Assembly (NCBI GenBank): GCA_963777435.1
Contig: CAVZQT010000001.1
Coordinates: forward strand, 806,001 to 870,000
DNA length: 64,000 nucleotides
Origin: AP-15 sp963777435
GTDB taxonomy: Bacteria > Pseudomonadota > Alphaproteobacteria > ATCC43930 > CGMCC-115725
Direction of reading: 5' to 3'
This document shows positions 37,404 to 46,244 of the stretch, piece after piece. Every line of letters begins with the position of its first letter. The stretch's first letter is position 1. The notes beneath the pieces are model-generated. The model was not told the origin of the DNA, made no database searches, and saw nothing but the letters and a program-made list of their open reading frames with translations. The translations under genes were made by a program, and so were the position numbers.

Positions 37404-38145
37404 ATGAGCGCCAGGAGCAAGATTTTCTCGAGCTTTGCCGAGGCGGTGCGCGACATCCCCGATGGCGCCACAATCGGCTTTGGCGGGTTCGCGGTGGTCG
37501 GGATGCCGATCAACCTCTATGGCGCGGTGGCGGCGCAAGGCGCCAAAGGGCTGACTTGCGTCTCCAATTCGACGCGCGGCGGTGCGACCTTGCCGCCCGA
37601 CTCGCCCGATATGGGGCAGATGATCCAGAATGGGCAGGTCAGCAAGGTGGTCTGCGCCTTTACCGCACCAACCCGCGCTTCGCAGCGGCTGATCCTGTCG
37701 GAATATGTCGCAAAAGGGCTGATCGAGGCCGAACTGGTGCCGCAGGGCACGCTTGGCCGAGCGCATGCGCGCCGCCGGGGCCGGCATCCCGGCCTTCTAC
37801 ACCCCGGCCGCGGTCGGCACCGAGCTTGCGGAAGGCCGCGAGACGCGCGTTTTTAACGGCCGCGAATATCTGCTCGAGCACGCGCTGCCGCTCGACTACG
37901 CGATGATCCGCGCCTATCAGGCCGATGCCGCCGGCAATCTGCGGTTCCGCCGCTCGCAGCGCAATTTCAACCCGATCATGGCGATGGCGGCGCGGGTCAC
38001 GGTCGTCGAGGTCGAGGAGGACATCCTCCCGGTCGGCGCCATCGACCCCGACGATGTGCACACGGCAGGGATTTTCGTCCACCGCATCGTCAAGATCCCG
38101 CCGCCGCCCGAGGGATGGTGGCCGCAACTGCCAGCGAGTACCTGA
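37404..38145 (+). pseudogene. CoA-transferase subunit A (3-oxoacid type), one frameshift
   Basis: Glutaconate/3-oxoacid CoA-transferase alpha subunit. It begins SARSKIFSSFAEAVRDIPDG with the Gly-rich TIGFGGFAVVGMPINL CoA-binding loop and runs to LVPQGT. Around 37755 the text CGCTTGGCCGAGCGC has one extra G; the frame resumes as AERMRAAGAGIPAFYTPAAVGTEL and continues to KIPPPPEGWWPQ, TGA at 38143-38145. Without that base the gene would be complete (246 codons). AATTCGGGCGGGGGA is the ribosome site. A sequencing or assembly error is a real possibility. Confidence 0.8.
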
Positions 38146-38147
38146 TC

Positions 38148-38825
38148 ATGAGCGAGAGGGCAAAGGGGCTCAGCCGTCAGCAGATGTGCGACCGGCTGGC
38201 GATGGAATTCGGCGATGGCTGGATCGTCAATCTCGGCATCGGCATCCCGACCTTGTGCTCGAATTTCGATTTCGGCGACAAGGAGATCATCTTCCATTCC
38301 GAGAACGGCGTAATCGGCTATGGCCCGCTCGCCGCGTCAGGCAAAGAGGATCTGCATCTCGTCAATGCCGGCGGCCAGCACGTGACGTTGCGGCCGGGGG
38401 CGGCGATCGTGCACCACGCCAACTCGTTTGCGCTGATCCGCAGCGGGCGGATCGACGTGACCGTGCTCGGCGCCTACGAGGTCGCCGAAAACGGAGACTT
38501 CGCGAATTGGAAGATGGCGGGGCAGCAGGGCGGCGGGATCGGCGGGGCGATGGATCTCGCGGCCTGCGCCAAGCACGTGTTTGTCGCGATGGAGCACCAG
38601 ACGCGCAACGGCGCGCCACGGCTGGTCGAGCGCTGCACGATCCCGGCAACCGCGCGCGGCGTCGTCAACCTGGTCGTGACCAATTTCGGTTTGTTCGCCG
38701 TGACCCCGCACGGCCTCGAATTGAAGGAAATCGCTCCCGGCGTCACCGTCGACGAAATCAAGTCCGCCACCGGCTGCAATCTGATCGTCTCCGCCGAAGT
38801 GCCGCCGGTCCGCACGATGCGTTAA
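38148..38825 (+). CDS. CoA-transferase subunit B (3-oxoacid type)
   Basis: 225 residues. The catalytic Glu lies in HSENGVIGYGP, after GWIVNLGIGIPTLCSNF. It forms a heterotetramer with subunit A to move CoA between succinyl-CoA and a 3-oxo acid (acetoacetate or 3-oxoadipate). The ATG at 38148 starts 2 bp after the subunit A stop; the ORF can be read from 38115 but that part is inside the A gene. Intact, unlike its partner. Confidence 0.88.
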   Translation: MSERAKGLSRQQMCDRLAMEFGDGWIVNLGIGIPTLCSNFDFGDKEIIFHSENGVIGYGPLAASGKEDLHLVNAGGQHVTLRPGAAIVHHANSFALIRSGRIDVTVLGAYEVAENGDFANWKMAGQQGGGIGGAMDLAACAKHVFVAMEHQTRNGAPRLVERCTIPATARGVVNLVVTNFGLFAVTPHGLELKEIAPGVTVDEIKSATGCNLIVSAEVPPVRTMR

Positions 38826-38847
38826 CGAGGGATTCGGGAGAAATCAA

Positions 38848-39651
38848 ATGCATCGGGTGCTGATTACCGGGGCGGGCGGGGGGATTGGGCGAGCGTTGCG
38901 CGAGACGTTGCGCGGGGCGTATCCGGTGTTGCGGCTCTCCGACCGAGTGCCATTGCCGCCGGCGCGCGATGGCGAAGAAATCGACCAGACCGAAATCTCG
39001 GACATGAGCGCGGTCGAGCGAATGGTCGACGGGGTCGACGGGATTATCCATCTCGGCGGCAATTCCGGCGAGGCCGATTGGCCGGTGATCCTGCAGTCGA
39101 ACATCATCGGTCTCTACAATGTGTTCGAGGCGGCGCGCAAAGCCGGGGTGCAGCGCATCGTTATGGCGACGAGCAATCACGCGGTCGGCTTTTACCCGCG
39201 CGCCCAGACGATCGACCATCGCGTCGTGCCGCGGCCGGACAGCCGCTATGGGGTCAGCAAGGCGTTCTCCGAGGCGCTCGCCAGCCTCTATGCCGACAAG
39301 CACGGGATCGGTTTTCTGTGCCTGCGGATCGGCAATTTCGGCACTGAGCCGATCGACAAGCGCCGGCTCGCGATCTGGATAAGCCCGCGCGATCTGACGC
39401 AACTCGTCCGTATCGGCCTCGAACATCCCGAAATCCGCTACGAGATCGTCTACGGCGTCTCGAACAACCGACGTTCCTGGTACGACAATTCAAACGCGTA
39501 TCGCCTCGGCTACAAGCCGCAGGACGATTCCGAGCCCTATGCCGAAGCAGTCCTGGCGGCCGAGCCGGCAGGCGCCGACCCGATCGCCGAGCGCTATCAG
39601 GGCGGCACCTTTTGCGCCGCCGAATACACCGCCAAGACGCCGCCGGATTAG
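38848..39651 (+). CDS. Uronate dehydrogenase-like NAD-dependent SDR
   Basis: 267-residue extended SDR. NAD motif RVLITGAGGGIGRAL, IIHLGGNSGEADW, substrate-loop ATSNHAVGFYPR and catalytic YGVSK with Tyr-Lys. The SNHAVGFYPR string matches uronate dehydrogenases that oxidise glucuronate/galacturonate to aldarolactone. It follows the CoA-transferase genes by 22 bp. Confidence 0.85.
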   Translation: MHRVLITGAGGGIGRALRETLRGAYPVLRLSDRVPLPPARDGEEIDQTEISDMSAVERMVDGVDGIIHLGGNSGEADWPVILQSNIIGLYNVFEAARKAGVQRIVMATSNHAVGFYPRAQTIDHRVVPRPDSRYGVSKAFSEALASLYADKHGIGFLCLRIGNFGTEPIDKRRLAIWISPRDLTQLVRIGLEHPEIRYEIVYGVSNNRRSWYDNSNAYRLGYKPQDDSEPYAEAVLAAEPAGADPIAERYQGGTFCAAEYTAKTPPD

Positions 39652-39655
39652 AGGC

Positions 39656-39997
39656 TCAGATAACCGACAGCACGGCTTCGGGCGGGCGGCCGAGGGCTGC
39701 TTTCTCACCGGAGACGACGATCGGGCGCTCGATGACGATCGGGTCTTTGACCATGGCCGCGATCAGCTGGTCTTCGGACAATATCTTTGGGTCGATGCCG
39801 GCCGCGGCGGCCTCCTTTTTGCGCAGTAATTTGGCGGCCGGTATCTTTAACTGACCCAAGATGTGCTTCAACTCGGACGCCGAAGGCGGGGCCTTCAGGT
39901 ATTCGATGATCTGCGGCTCGACCCCGCGCTCGCGCAACAATGCCAGGGTCCGCCGCGAGGTGTTGCAGCGGGGATTGTGGTAAATCGTGACCGGCAT
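39656..39997 (-). CDS. arsC: Arsenate reductase, glutaredoxin-coupled
   Basis: 113 residues; TIYHNPRCNTSRRTLALLRE has the active-site Cys11 and the Cx2-SR pattern of ArsC, and KDPIVIERPIVV has the second conserved Arg of the family. Reduces arsenate with glutathione/glutaredoxin. AGGGAGGGATCGAT precedes the ATG. No arsR, arsB or acr3 nearby, so it may be a general thiol-type reductase (YfgD-like). Confidence 0.85.
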   Translation of the reverse strand: MPVTIYHNPRCNTSRRTLALLRERGVEPQIIEYLKAPPSASELKHILGQLKIPAAKLLRKKEAAAAGIDPKILSEDQLIAAMVKDPIVIERPIVVSGEKAALGRPPEAVLSVI

Positions 39998-40167
39998 ATC
40001 GATCCCTCCCTTTGGGCTCTGCCAACTCTGCGCTTAGAATAACCCGGGCGGATATCGGCGTGATGGTCTAAGTTGCCTCGCTGTGGGGACGAGCTTGATG
40101 CCTCGCGTGTTTCTTCAGAACCACAATGCTGCCGGCGGCGCCCGCGGCCAACCACAGGAGGATGCAA

Positions 40168-40392
40168 ATGCCAGATCATGTCTATCGGATCATCGAGGTT
40201 GCCGGGTCTTCCGAGAACAGCATCGAGGACGCAATCCGGAACGGGGTCGAGCGCGCGGCGCGCACCTTGCGGCAGGTGGGCTGGTTTGAGGTGCTCCAGA
40301 CCCGCGGTCACGTCGAAGACGGCAAGGTTGCTCATTTTCAGGTGATCATGAAGGTCGGCTTTACGCTCGAAGAAAATGCGCCCCTAACTTGA
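40168..40392 (+). CDS. Dodecin
   Basis: 74-residue flavin-storage protein forming a dodecamer. VYRIIEVAGSSENSIEDAI and GWFEVLQTRGHVEDGKVAHFQVIMKVGFTL (given in part) match dodecin, including the Trp/Gln that stack flavin. The ATG at 40168 is used because ACAGGAGG ends 7 bp before it; the ATG at 40162 is too close. Confidence 0.9.
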   Translation: MPDHVYRIIEVAGSSENSIEDAIRNGVERAARTLRQVGWFEVLQTRGHVEDGKVAHFQVIMKVGFTLEENAPLT

Positions 40393-40425
40393 AGTCTCCG
40401 TAACTGAAGTCATCGTAAACCGAGG

Positions 40426-41805
40426 TCAGCGGCGCTCGGCAACAGCGAGCGCCGCCAGACCAGACAGGATCGAGACCACGCCGGCGATTTGAAAGGTCGG
40501 CCGAAACGCGGTGGCAAATGCTGCAGCTACCGCTTGGCCGCCGCCAAGTGCGGAAGTCTCGACAGCATGAAAGAGAACGGTTAGCAGCGTCGCGCCGCTG
40601 ACAGTGCCGAGTGTGCGGGTCAACGTCGCTACACTGCCGGCGACACCGCGATGGTGGAGCGGGATCGTGCCTAAGACCACATCCATGTACGCGACCTGAA
40701 ACAAGCCGACGCCGAACCCTTGTAAGATCAGCGCGGCTAAAAGCAGCGGCATCGGCCCGAGGGCGGACCCGCCATTCCAGCCGATAGCGATCAGCCCCAT
40801 TCCTCCCAATACCGCGCCGGCGAATGCGATACGGTTGGCAGGAACATATTCGAGGAGCCGCCCAGCGGCAGGCGAGGCGGTGATCGTCCCGGCAAAGGAG
40901 GCGGCGAGAATGACGCCAGCCCACGGCAGCGGCAGTCCGAGTACCCCGACCAGGTAGTATGGAACAAATAATAGTATCGAAAAACTCGTCAGATAGACGA
41001 GCACGCTCGCCGAGTTGATGGTTGCAAAGGCCGGATTGCGGAAGAATTTGAGATTGACGATCGGGGCCGGGAACCGCGTCTCGCGGCGCACAAAAGCAAA
41101 TGAGCTTGCCGCGGCAAATATCAAAAGGGGGAGGGCGCCCCAACGCTGCGGGCCAAATCGCGATGCCTGATTGATGAACAACAGCACGCTACATATTGTC
41201 ATTGCCAGTAAAACCGCCCCTAGCAGATCGAGCGGCTCACGCGTCGCCGCGCGGGCGCTATGGGGCAGCCCGCCGACAAAGACCAATGCGATAAGTGCGA
41301 TTGGCGCGCGGAACCAGAATACCGCGGGCCAACCCCAAACATTCACGAGAGCCCCGCCGATCAGGGGGCCAGCTGCCGAAGCCAAAGCAAAAATCATTGT
41401 GAACGCGGCGACGGCACGACTGCGACGGCTCTCGGGAAAAAGCCCCGTTACCAGTGCCGGGGCGACGCTGATCACCAGCCCTGCGCCGATCCCTTGAAGA
41501 AAACGGCAGAACAACAGCCAGCCATAGGCGGGTGCTGCCGCGCATAGCAGAAAAGCAACAACGCTCCACGCTAACCCCGTGCGAAAAACCCGCGCGTGGC
41601 CAAAGATATCGCCAAGCCGCCCAAACGCCAGCATCAGGCTGGCGTAGGTCAGCACATAACAGATGACGACCCATTGGATCATCTGGATCGGCAGGCCAAA
41701 GCTGCGGGTAATGTCGGGAAATGCGATATTGACCGCAGTATCGAGCGGCACCACCGAGGCGCCAAGCCCGACCAGCACCAGGCGCAGCCACTCCCGCGGC
41801 GTCAT
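40426..41805 (-). CDS. MFS transporter, DHA2-like
   Basis: 459 residues, about 14 helices. SVVPLDTAVNIAFPDITRSF and IQWVVICYVLTYASLMLAFGRLGDIFGHARVF (in part) with motif C-like ASAAGPLIGGALVNVWGWPAVF are typical drug exporters of the EmrB/QacA group. It is single (no adaptor gene). Starts at ATG 41805, 48 bp after the esterase stop on the same strand, so probably one transcript. Confidence 0.87.
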   Translation of the reverse strand: MTPREWLRLVLVGLGASVVPLDTAVNIAFPDITRSFGLPIQMIQWVVICYVLTYASLMLAFGRLGDIFGHARVFRTGLAWSVVAFLLCAAAPAYGWLLFCRFLQGIGAGLVISVAPALVTGLFPESRRSRAVAAFTMIFALASAAGPLIGGALVNVWGWPAVFWFRAPIALIALVFVGGLPHSARAATREPLDLLGAVLLAMTICSVLLFINQASRFGPQRWGALPLLIFAAASSFAFVRRETRFPAPIVNLKFFRNPAFATINSASVLVYLTSFSILLFVPYYLVGVLGLPLPWAGVILAASFAGTITASPAAGRLLEYVPANRIAFAGAVLGGMGLIAIGWNGGSALGPMPLLLAALILQGFGVGLFQVAYMDVVLGTIPLHHRGVAGSVATLTRTLGTVSGATLLTVLFHAVETSALGGGQAVAAAFATAFRPTFQIAGVVSILSGLAALAVAERR

Positions 41806-41852
41806 CTGCGGATGTACCTGGACCCGCCGGCTGAGGTTGGCTTGGGCCAGCC

Positions 41853-42803
41853 TCAGCCGCGATCGAAGAACCCGTTGAGGGCGTCGCCAATCTCGTCCAA
41901 TGCGGGATCGGCCGCGCGCACGATTTTGCCCATCAGAAGAAAGCCATGGATCTGGCCGGCGACATGCCGATGCTGCACCGAAATACCGGATTCCTGCAGG
42001 CGCCCGGCATAGGCGATGCCTTCGTCGCACAGCGGATCATAGCCGGCGGTCAATACATAAGCTGGCGGCAAACCCGACAGGTCGGGGGCGCGCAACGGCG
42101 AAACACGCCAATCGCCGACATCCTCGGGACTGCGCAGATATGCCTCCGCAAACCAGCGCATCGTCGCCTCGGTCAATAGATGCCCTTCGGCAAAGCGCCG
42201 GTATGACGCCTGCTTCATCCCGAAATCAAGCGCCGGGTAGAATAGCAACTGAGCGCGCAGCGCTGGCGTACCGCGGTCGCGGGCGATCAGACTGACCACT
42301 GCGGCGAGATTGCCGCCGGCGCTGTCGCCGCCAACCGCGAGCCGCTTACGGTCTATCCCGAGTTCATTCCCATTCTCGGCCAGCCATTCTGTTGCGGTCA
42401 GGCAATCCTCTGCCGCGGCCGGAAATTTATGTTCGGGAGCGAGTCGATAATCGACGGCCACGACGGCGCATTCGGCGCGGTTGGCGATGTGCCGGCACAT
42501 CGTATCATGGGTTTCGAGATTGCCGACGACCCAGCCGCCGCCATGGAGAAAGACCAGCGCCGGCAGCGCCATATCGGGGGTGGCGCCGGCGCCGCGGTAA
42601 AGCCGCAACCCCAATTTGTGGCCCTGCGGCGCAGCTATCGCGAGATCGCGGCTTTCAGCCACCGGCTGCGGCTCCGGCGAGAACACCTGACGCCCGCCCA
42701 GGAAAAGCTCACGCGCTTCCGCCGGCGAAACCGCCTCGAAGGGTGGCCGGCCCGATTGCCGCACCAACTCCAGAACGCGTGCGGCATCATCATCAAGCGC
42801 CAT
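41853..42803 (-). CDS. Alpha/beta hydrolase, hormone-sensitive-lipase (HSL) family esterase
   Basis: 316 residues. HGGGW oxyanion motif near residue 88, nucleophile elbow VGGDSAGGNLAAV, acid in TAGYDPLCDEG and His in GQIHGFLLMG. Probably hydrolyses short-chain esters in the cytoplasm. CAGCGGGAGCAGACG precedes the ATG. Upstream gene of the MFS gene at 40426-41805. Confidence 0.9.
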   Translation of the reverse strand: MALDDDAARVLELVRQSGRPPFEAVSPAEARELFLGGRQVFSPEPQPVAESRDLAIAAPQGHKLGLRLYRGAGATPDMALPALVFLHGGGWVVGNLETHDTMCRHIANRAECAVVAVDYRLAPEHKFPAAAEDCLTATEWLAENGNELGIDRKRLAVGGDSAGGNLAAVVSLIARDRGTPALRAQLLFYPALDFGMKQASYRRFAEGHLLTEATMRWFAEAYLRSPEDVGDWRVSPLRAPDLSGLPPAYVLTAGYDPLCDEGIAYAGRLQESGISVQHRHVAGQIHGFLLMGKIVRAADPALDEIGDALNGFFDRG

Positions 42804-42910
42804 CGTCTGCTCCCGCTGGGCCTCAATTGTCCGTAGTCATTCTAAAGGAATGCGGCCTCCTCGACACCAGCCTATCCAGTCGCCGAGACAATCGGAGTGC
42901 ATCCCCAATA

Positions 42911-43015
42911 CAGAAAAGCCCCGGTCGGGGGGACCGGGGCTTCTGTACCTGTCGGTTTGCCCGTCCGACAGGCAACATCGCATCGTTGGGGGGACAAAAC
43001 GATGCCGCACAGATA
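42911..43015 (-). ncRNA. Candidate small RNA with three hairpins and C-rich loops
   Basis: Read on the minus strand there are three perfect stems in a row: GCATCGTT/AACGATGC (43005-42980, loop TTGTCCCCCC), CCTGTCGG/CCGACAGG (42972-42948, loop ACGGGCAAA), and AAGCCCCGGTC/GACCGGGGCTT (42942-42916, loop CCCCC) followed by TTTTCTG, which is an intrinsic terminator. C-rich loops can pair with Shine-Dalgarno sequences, as in known alphaproteobacterial sRNAs. The 5' end is not defined; a promoter was not clearly seen. No protein gene overlaps. Confidence 0.55.
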
Positions 43016-43492
43016 CTGCAATGACTCGCCTCCTGTTGCAATTCCTATTTGAAAACTTAACTACGAATCGCTTTGCGATCAGCTCGATACCGAACAGCAG
43101 GTGCTTTTTTCGTCCCACGAACGTCCGCTCGCTGTCCTCATCACAACAGGCGTGGCAGCCACATCGAGTCGCCGGGATGTAAGTAACCAGCATCAAACCG
43201 TAAACATAACCACGTAAAACGGCTAAATTTGGCGGACCACTTGTTCCGAGCGTTAGCCGCACACGGCGCAGCGACAAACAGGATCGTGCTGACCGGCGGA
43301 CCGCACCGGCCTATGCCCAGATTTGAAGGCAAGGTCATGCCGAAATGCACTGGGTCGAGGCCAGCGATAGTCGCAGTAAACGAACATCATAAAAACGAGC
43401 AAAGGCAGGCAACCGCACCACCCACCTCAATGGCGGTGAACACACCGACCGAAGAAGTGATCGGGGACATCGCTGGTACGGGTTGGGCTTCG
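43016..43492. other. Intergenic, AT-richer, no gene seen
   Basis: About 480 bp between the small RNA candidate and the hypothetical gene at 43493. Long frames exist but lack ribosome sites and family features. It may hold the promoter for the small RNA. Confidence 0.4.
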
Positions 43493-43855
43493 CTATACCC
43501 CGAAGATCGCGCGCCGAACGTTTACGAGATCGCCGCCGGGTACACCGGGGTCAGCACTCTGGACGGTTCCAACAGCCTCACGGACCGTGAATTTGGTGTC
43601 TCGGATCTCCCAGTATTTCCCGTGCCCGGAGATCGCCACCCCGCCTCCGGTATCGTCGGCATACCAGCCGTCGCGCAATTCGATCACTTCGCAGCCCGCA
43701 GCGCGCAATGCAATGATCGCCTCCATCTCCGCGACGCAGAAATAGTCGGTCTTGCCGATCCCATTTGCGACGATCTCGGGGGTACGCCGCTTAACCTTGA
43801 TCTGCAGCGAGGGGGCCGCAAGTTGGTCGCCCGCGCTGCGAACGATGAACATCAT
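43493..43855 (-). CDS. Hypothetical protein downstream of the LLM/hydrolase pair
   Basis: 120 residues from ATG 43855, just 13 bp after the hydrolase stop. The sequence (SLQIKVKRRTPEIVANGIGK, CVAEMEAIIALRAAGCEVIELRDGWY, GGGVAISGHGKYWEIRD) looks like a small alpha/beta domain. No family recognised. Position suggests an operon with the hydrolase and the LLM enzyme. Confidence 0.5.
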   Translation of the reverse strand: MMFIVRSAGDQLAAPSLQIKVKRRTPEIVANGIGKTDYFCVAEMEAIIALRAAGCEVIELRDGWYADDTGGGVAISGHGKYWEIRDTKFTVREAVGTVQSADPGVPGGDLVNVRRAIFGV

Positions 43856-43868
43856 TCGACGATGCCCT

Positions 43869-44693
43869 TTATTTCCGATTGGCAAGAAAATGCGCTACCC
43901 GATCGACGAACGCGCCGGGTTGCTCGAGCTCCGGGTGATGACCGGCGTCGGCGATGAGGTCGAACCGCGCGCCGGGAATCAGCTCGCTATAGGCGCGCCC
44001 GTATTCCGGGATCACGATCCGATCGCTCGCACCCCACAGAACCAGGCTCGGGACGGCAATCCGGTGCAGCCAATGCTTGAGCTGCGGATTGTACATATGC
44101 GGCCGCCACGCGTAGAGGCACAGCGATTCCCAATTGCGCGCCAGGGTGATCATTTCCGCGTCGCTCATCGCATCGCCGATCAGAGTGTGCCACCCGACAC
44201 CGTAACTGCCGCGAGGACAATTTGCCGGGTCGTGCCAGGCGCGCCGGGTCAGTTCCGCGGGCGAGGTGTTGAAGAGATGCGCAATATCACGCTCCTCGCG
44301 ACCGCCGATCTTGATCCCGACCGGATCGACCAGGACCAGCCGATCGAGCTTGGGATGCCCTCCCACCGCGACCTCGGCGGCAATCCAGCCGCCAAATGAA
44401 AATCCGATCATTGTGACTTTATCGGTCGGGAGCGCGTCGAGTACGGCGCGGTAGAAAAGGACGAGGTCGTAGATTGTGTCGAAATCAGCCGGACGCGGCG
44501 TGGCGCCAAAACCCGGGTGCGAAGGCGCCAGGATTTCGCCGTGATCGGCCAGCAGATCGAGGAAGGGCGCCTCGGGGCTGATGTTGTTGATACCGTGGAC
44601 CAGGAGAAGCATTGGCGCGTCGGGCCGCTTTGCCTTTCGACGCAGGATTTCGGCCGCGATCGGGCCGACGGCGATGCGATCTGCTGCGCTCAT
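43869..44693 (-). CDS. Alpha/beta hydrolase
   Basis: 274 residues. MLLLVHGINN (oxyanion), nucleophile elbow MIGFSFGGWIAAEV, acid in VLWGASDRIVIP and His in ADAGHHPELEQPG. Its ATG overlaps the LLM stop by 4 bp. The pairing suggests ester or ring-opening hydrolysis of the product of the monooxygenase. Confidence 0.87.
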   Translation of the reverse strand: MSAADRIAVGPIAAEILRRKAKRPDAPMLLLVHGINNISPEAPFLDLLADHGEILAPSHPGFGATPRPADFDTIYDLVLFYRAVLDALPTDKVTMIGFSFGGWIAAEVAVGGHPKLDRLVLVDPVGIKIGGREERDIAHLFNTSPAELTRRAWHDPANCPRGSYGVGWHTLIGDAMSDAEMITLARNWESLCLYAWRPHMYNPQLKHWLHRIAVPSLVLWGASDRIVIPEYGRAYSELIPGARFDLIADAGHHPELEQPGAFVDRVAHFLANRK

Positions 44694-45937
44694 TTTGCTG
44701 CTGCAACCGCGCGCCGGGCTTCCCAGGCAGTCTCGTCCGGATCGACGGGCGGGAGATGTTGCAATTGCGGCAGCACCTCGGCGGCGGCGCGCGAAAAGCT
44801 CCGCTCCGCCTCGGCGTGGGTTACCAGACCTTGTCTAGTCATCATGATGATGTGCCCGACGCCGCCGACACGCCGCCGGAATTCCTTGATCTGCTCCGCC
44901 ACGGTGTCGGGGTTGCCGGCGAACATCTGGCCCTGGCCGATCAATACCTCGGCATCGAGATTTGTCGGTCGCGGCCGCCGCGACGCACCGGTTCGCCATG
45001 CTGCGGGCGCCATCTCCGGCGCCACCGCGCCCGGCTGAAATTTGGAGAATTGTGGTGCGCTCTTGATGCTGACAGTCAGGAACCAGGCAATTTTCTGACC
45101 GATGCGGATGCCTTCCTCATCAGTGTCTCCGACATAGCAAAACGCCATGTAGGAAAAACGGTCTTCGCCCGGCGCCGGCAACCCGGCCTCGACGCGAGCG
45201 GTCTTATACGCCTCGAAGGCTTGTCGGGTACGGTCATAGCCGCCAAAGAGCAAGGTATTCACCATGCTGCGCCGTCCGAGTTCGGCACAGGTCGGGAGAT
45301 CGCTGGTCGCGGCCCAAAAATCCGGCCGTGGCTGCTGATAGGGGCGCGGCCAAATGTTGACGTGCGGATGGGTGAAGAACTTGCCCTCCCAACTGAACGG
45401 TCCGTCATGGGTCGTCAGAGACTTTTCGATCAGATCGATTGCTTCCCATTCGCGCTCGCGGATGCGCATTGGATTGGCGTCGCCCGAGACCATTTCGGTG
45501 GCGCCCGACTTGACAAAACCGATCTCGAGGCGCCCGCGCGACAGGACGTCGATAGTGGCGTATTCCTCGGCTACCCGCACCGGGTCCGGGCGCACGGTGA
45601 TCAAGGTGCCGAGCGACAGGATTCGGACGTTCTTGGTCAGCCGGGCGACAACGCCGGTGATGACCGGGCTCGCCGCCCATAAATTATTGATTCCGGAATG
45701 ATGCTCATTGGTGACGATGTGGATGCCGATGTCGTCGCATAGCCGGTACTCGTCGAACACCTCGTCATAGAGGTGCGCCGCTACCTCGGGTTCACAATAT
45801 TTGTTCGGCAGGCTGGCCCGCACCGAGTCACTCTGTTCCAGCACCTCGTTCGGGACGAACGGGTAAGGGTTTTCGCAGTGGTTCCACAGCGTGATTTTGT
45901 TGCTCAGAGTTTTCGGCTCCTTGGCGCCGGCGACCAT
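44690..45937 (-). CDS. LLM-class flavin-dependent oxidoreductase
   Basis: 415-residue TIM-barrel enzyme of the bacterial luciferase superfamily: DIGIHIVTNEHHSGI, RILSLGTLITVRPDPVRVAEEYATIDVLSRGRLEIG (in part), AFCYVGDTDEEGIRIGQ. Uses reduced flavin to oxidise an organic substrate. AAAGGAGTGTCTAA gives the start. It leads a three-gene operon with the hydrolase and the hypothetical protein. Confidence 0.9.
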   Translation of the reverse strand: MVAGAKEPKTLSNKITLWNHCENPYPFVPNEVLEQSDSVRASLPNKYCEPEVAAHLYDEVFDEYRLCDDIGIHIVTNEHHSGINNLWAASPVITGVVARLTKNVRILSLGTLITVRPDPVRVAEEYATIDVLSRGRLEIGFVKSGATEMVSGDANPMRIREREWEAIDLIEKSLTTHDGPFSWEGKFFTHPHVNIWPRPYQQPRPDFWAATSDLPTCAELGRRSMVNTLLFGGYDRTRQAFEAYKTARVEAGLPAPGEDRFSYMAFCYVGDTDEEGIRIGQKIAWFLTVSIKSAPQFSKFQPGAVAPEMAPAAWRTGASRRPRPTNLDAEVLIGQGQMFAGNPDTVAEQIKEFRRRVGGVGHIIMMTRQGLVTHAEAERSFSRAAAEVLPQLQHLPPVDPDETAWEARRAVAAAK

Positions 45938-46244
45938 TTAGACACTCCTTTGCGTTCAGGGGCGCGAATACAAGCTTATGCGAGACCCGGGCGCAATGGA
46001 GACACACTCGGTATGCCGTCCCGGTCAGCGGCGGCCGCGTGTGGTACGGCTCCGTCTCGGCCGATAACAGCGCGATGAAGTTGCGCCGCCATCATTGCCG
46101 ACAATCGAACGGGAGGTGCGGAAGATTGCACTTGTTATCTCGACTCCGATCGCGTCAGCATCGCCCCGATGCGCTGCGAGCCGGGCGATTTCTGCCCCGC
46201 GTTAGGGCAAACACCACATATAGCGATTAGCTCAAATCAAGCTG
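45938..46244. other. Intergenic, no convincing gene
   Basis: About 300 bp between the LLM gene and the exosortase gene. A Cys-rich frame (AEDCTCYLDSD, MRCEPGDFCP) is readable near 46110-46215 on the plus strand but has no start codon after its upstream stop, so I left it out as a gene. Confidence 0.4.

Noticed and set aside
42905..43020. The same three hairpins as a plus-strand RNA
   Set aside because: The plus strand lacks a U-tract after the last stem, and its loops would be G-runs; the minus strand fits a terminator.
46076..46240. Cys-rich short frame near 46110-46215
   Set aside because: No start codon between the upstream stop and the frame and no ribosome site.
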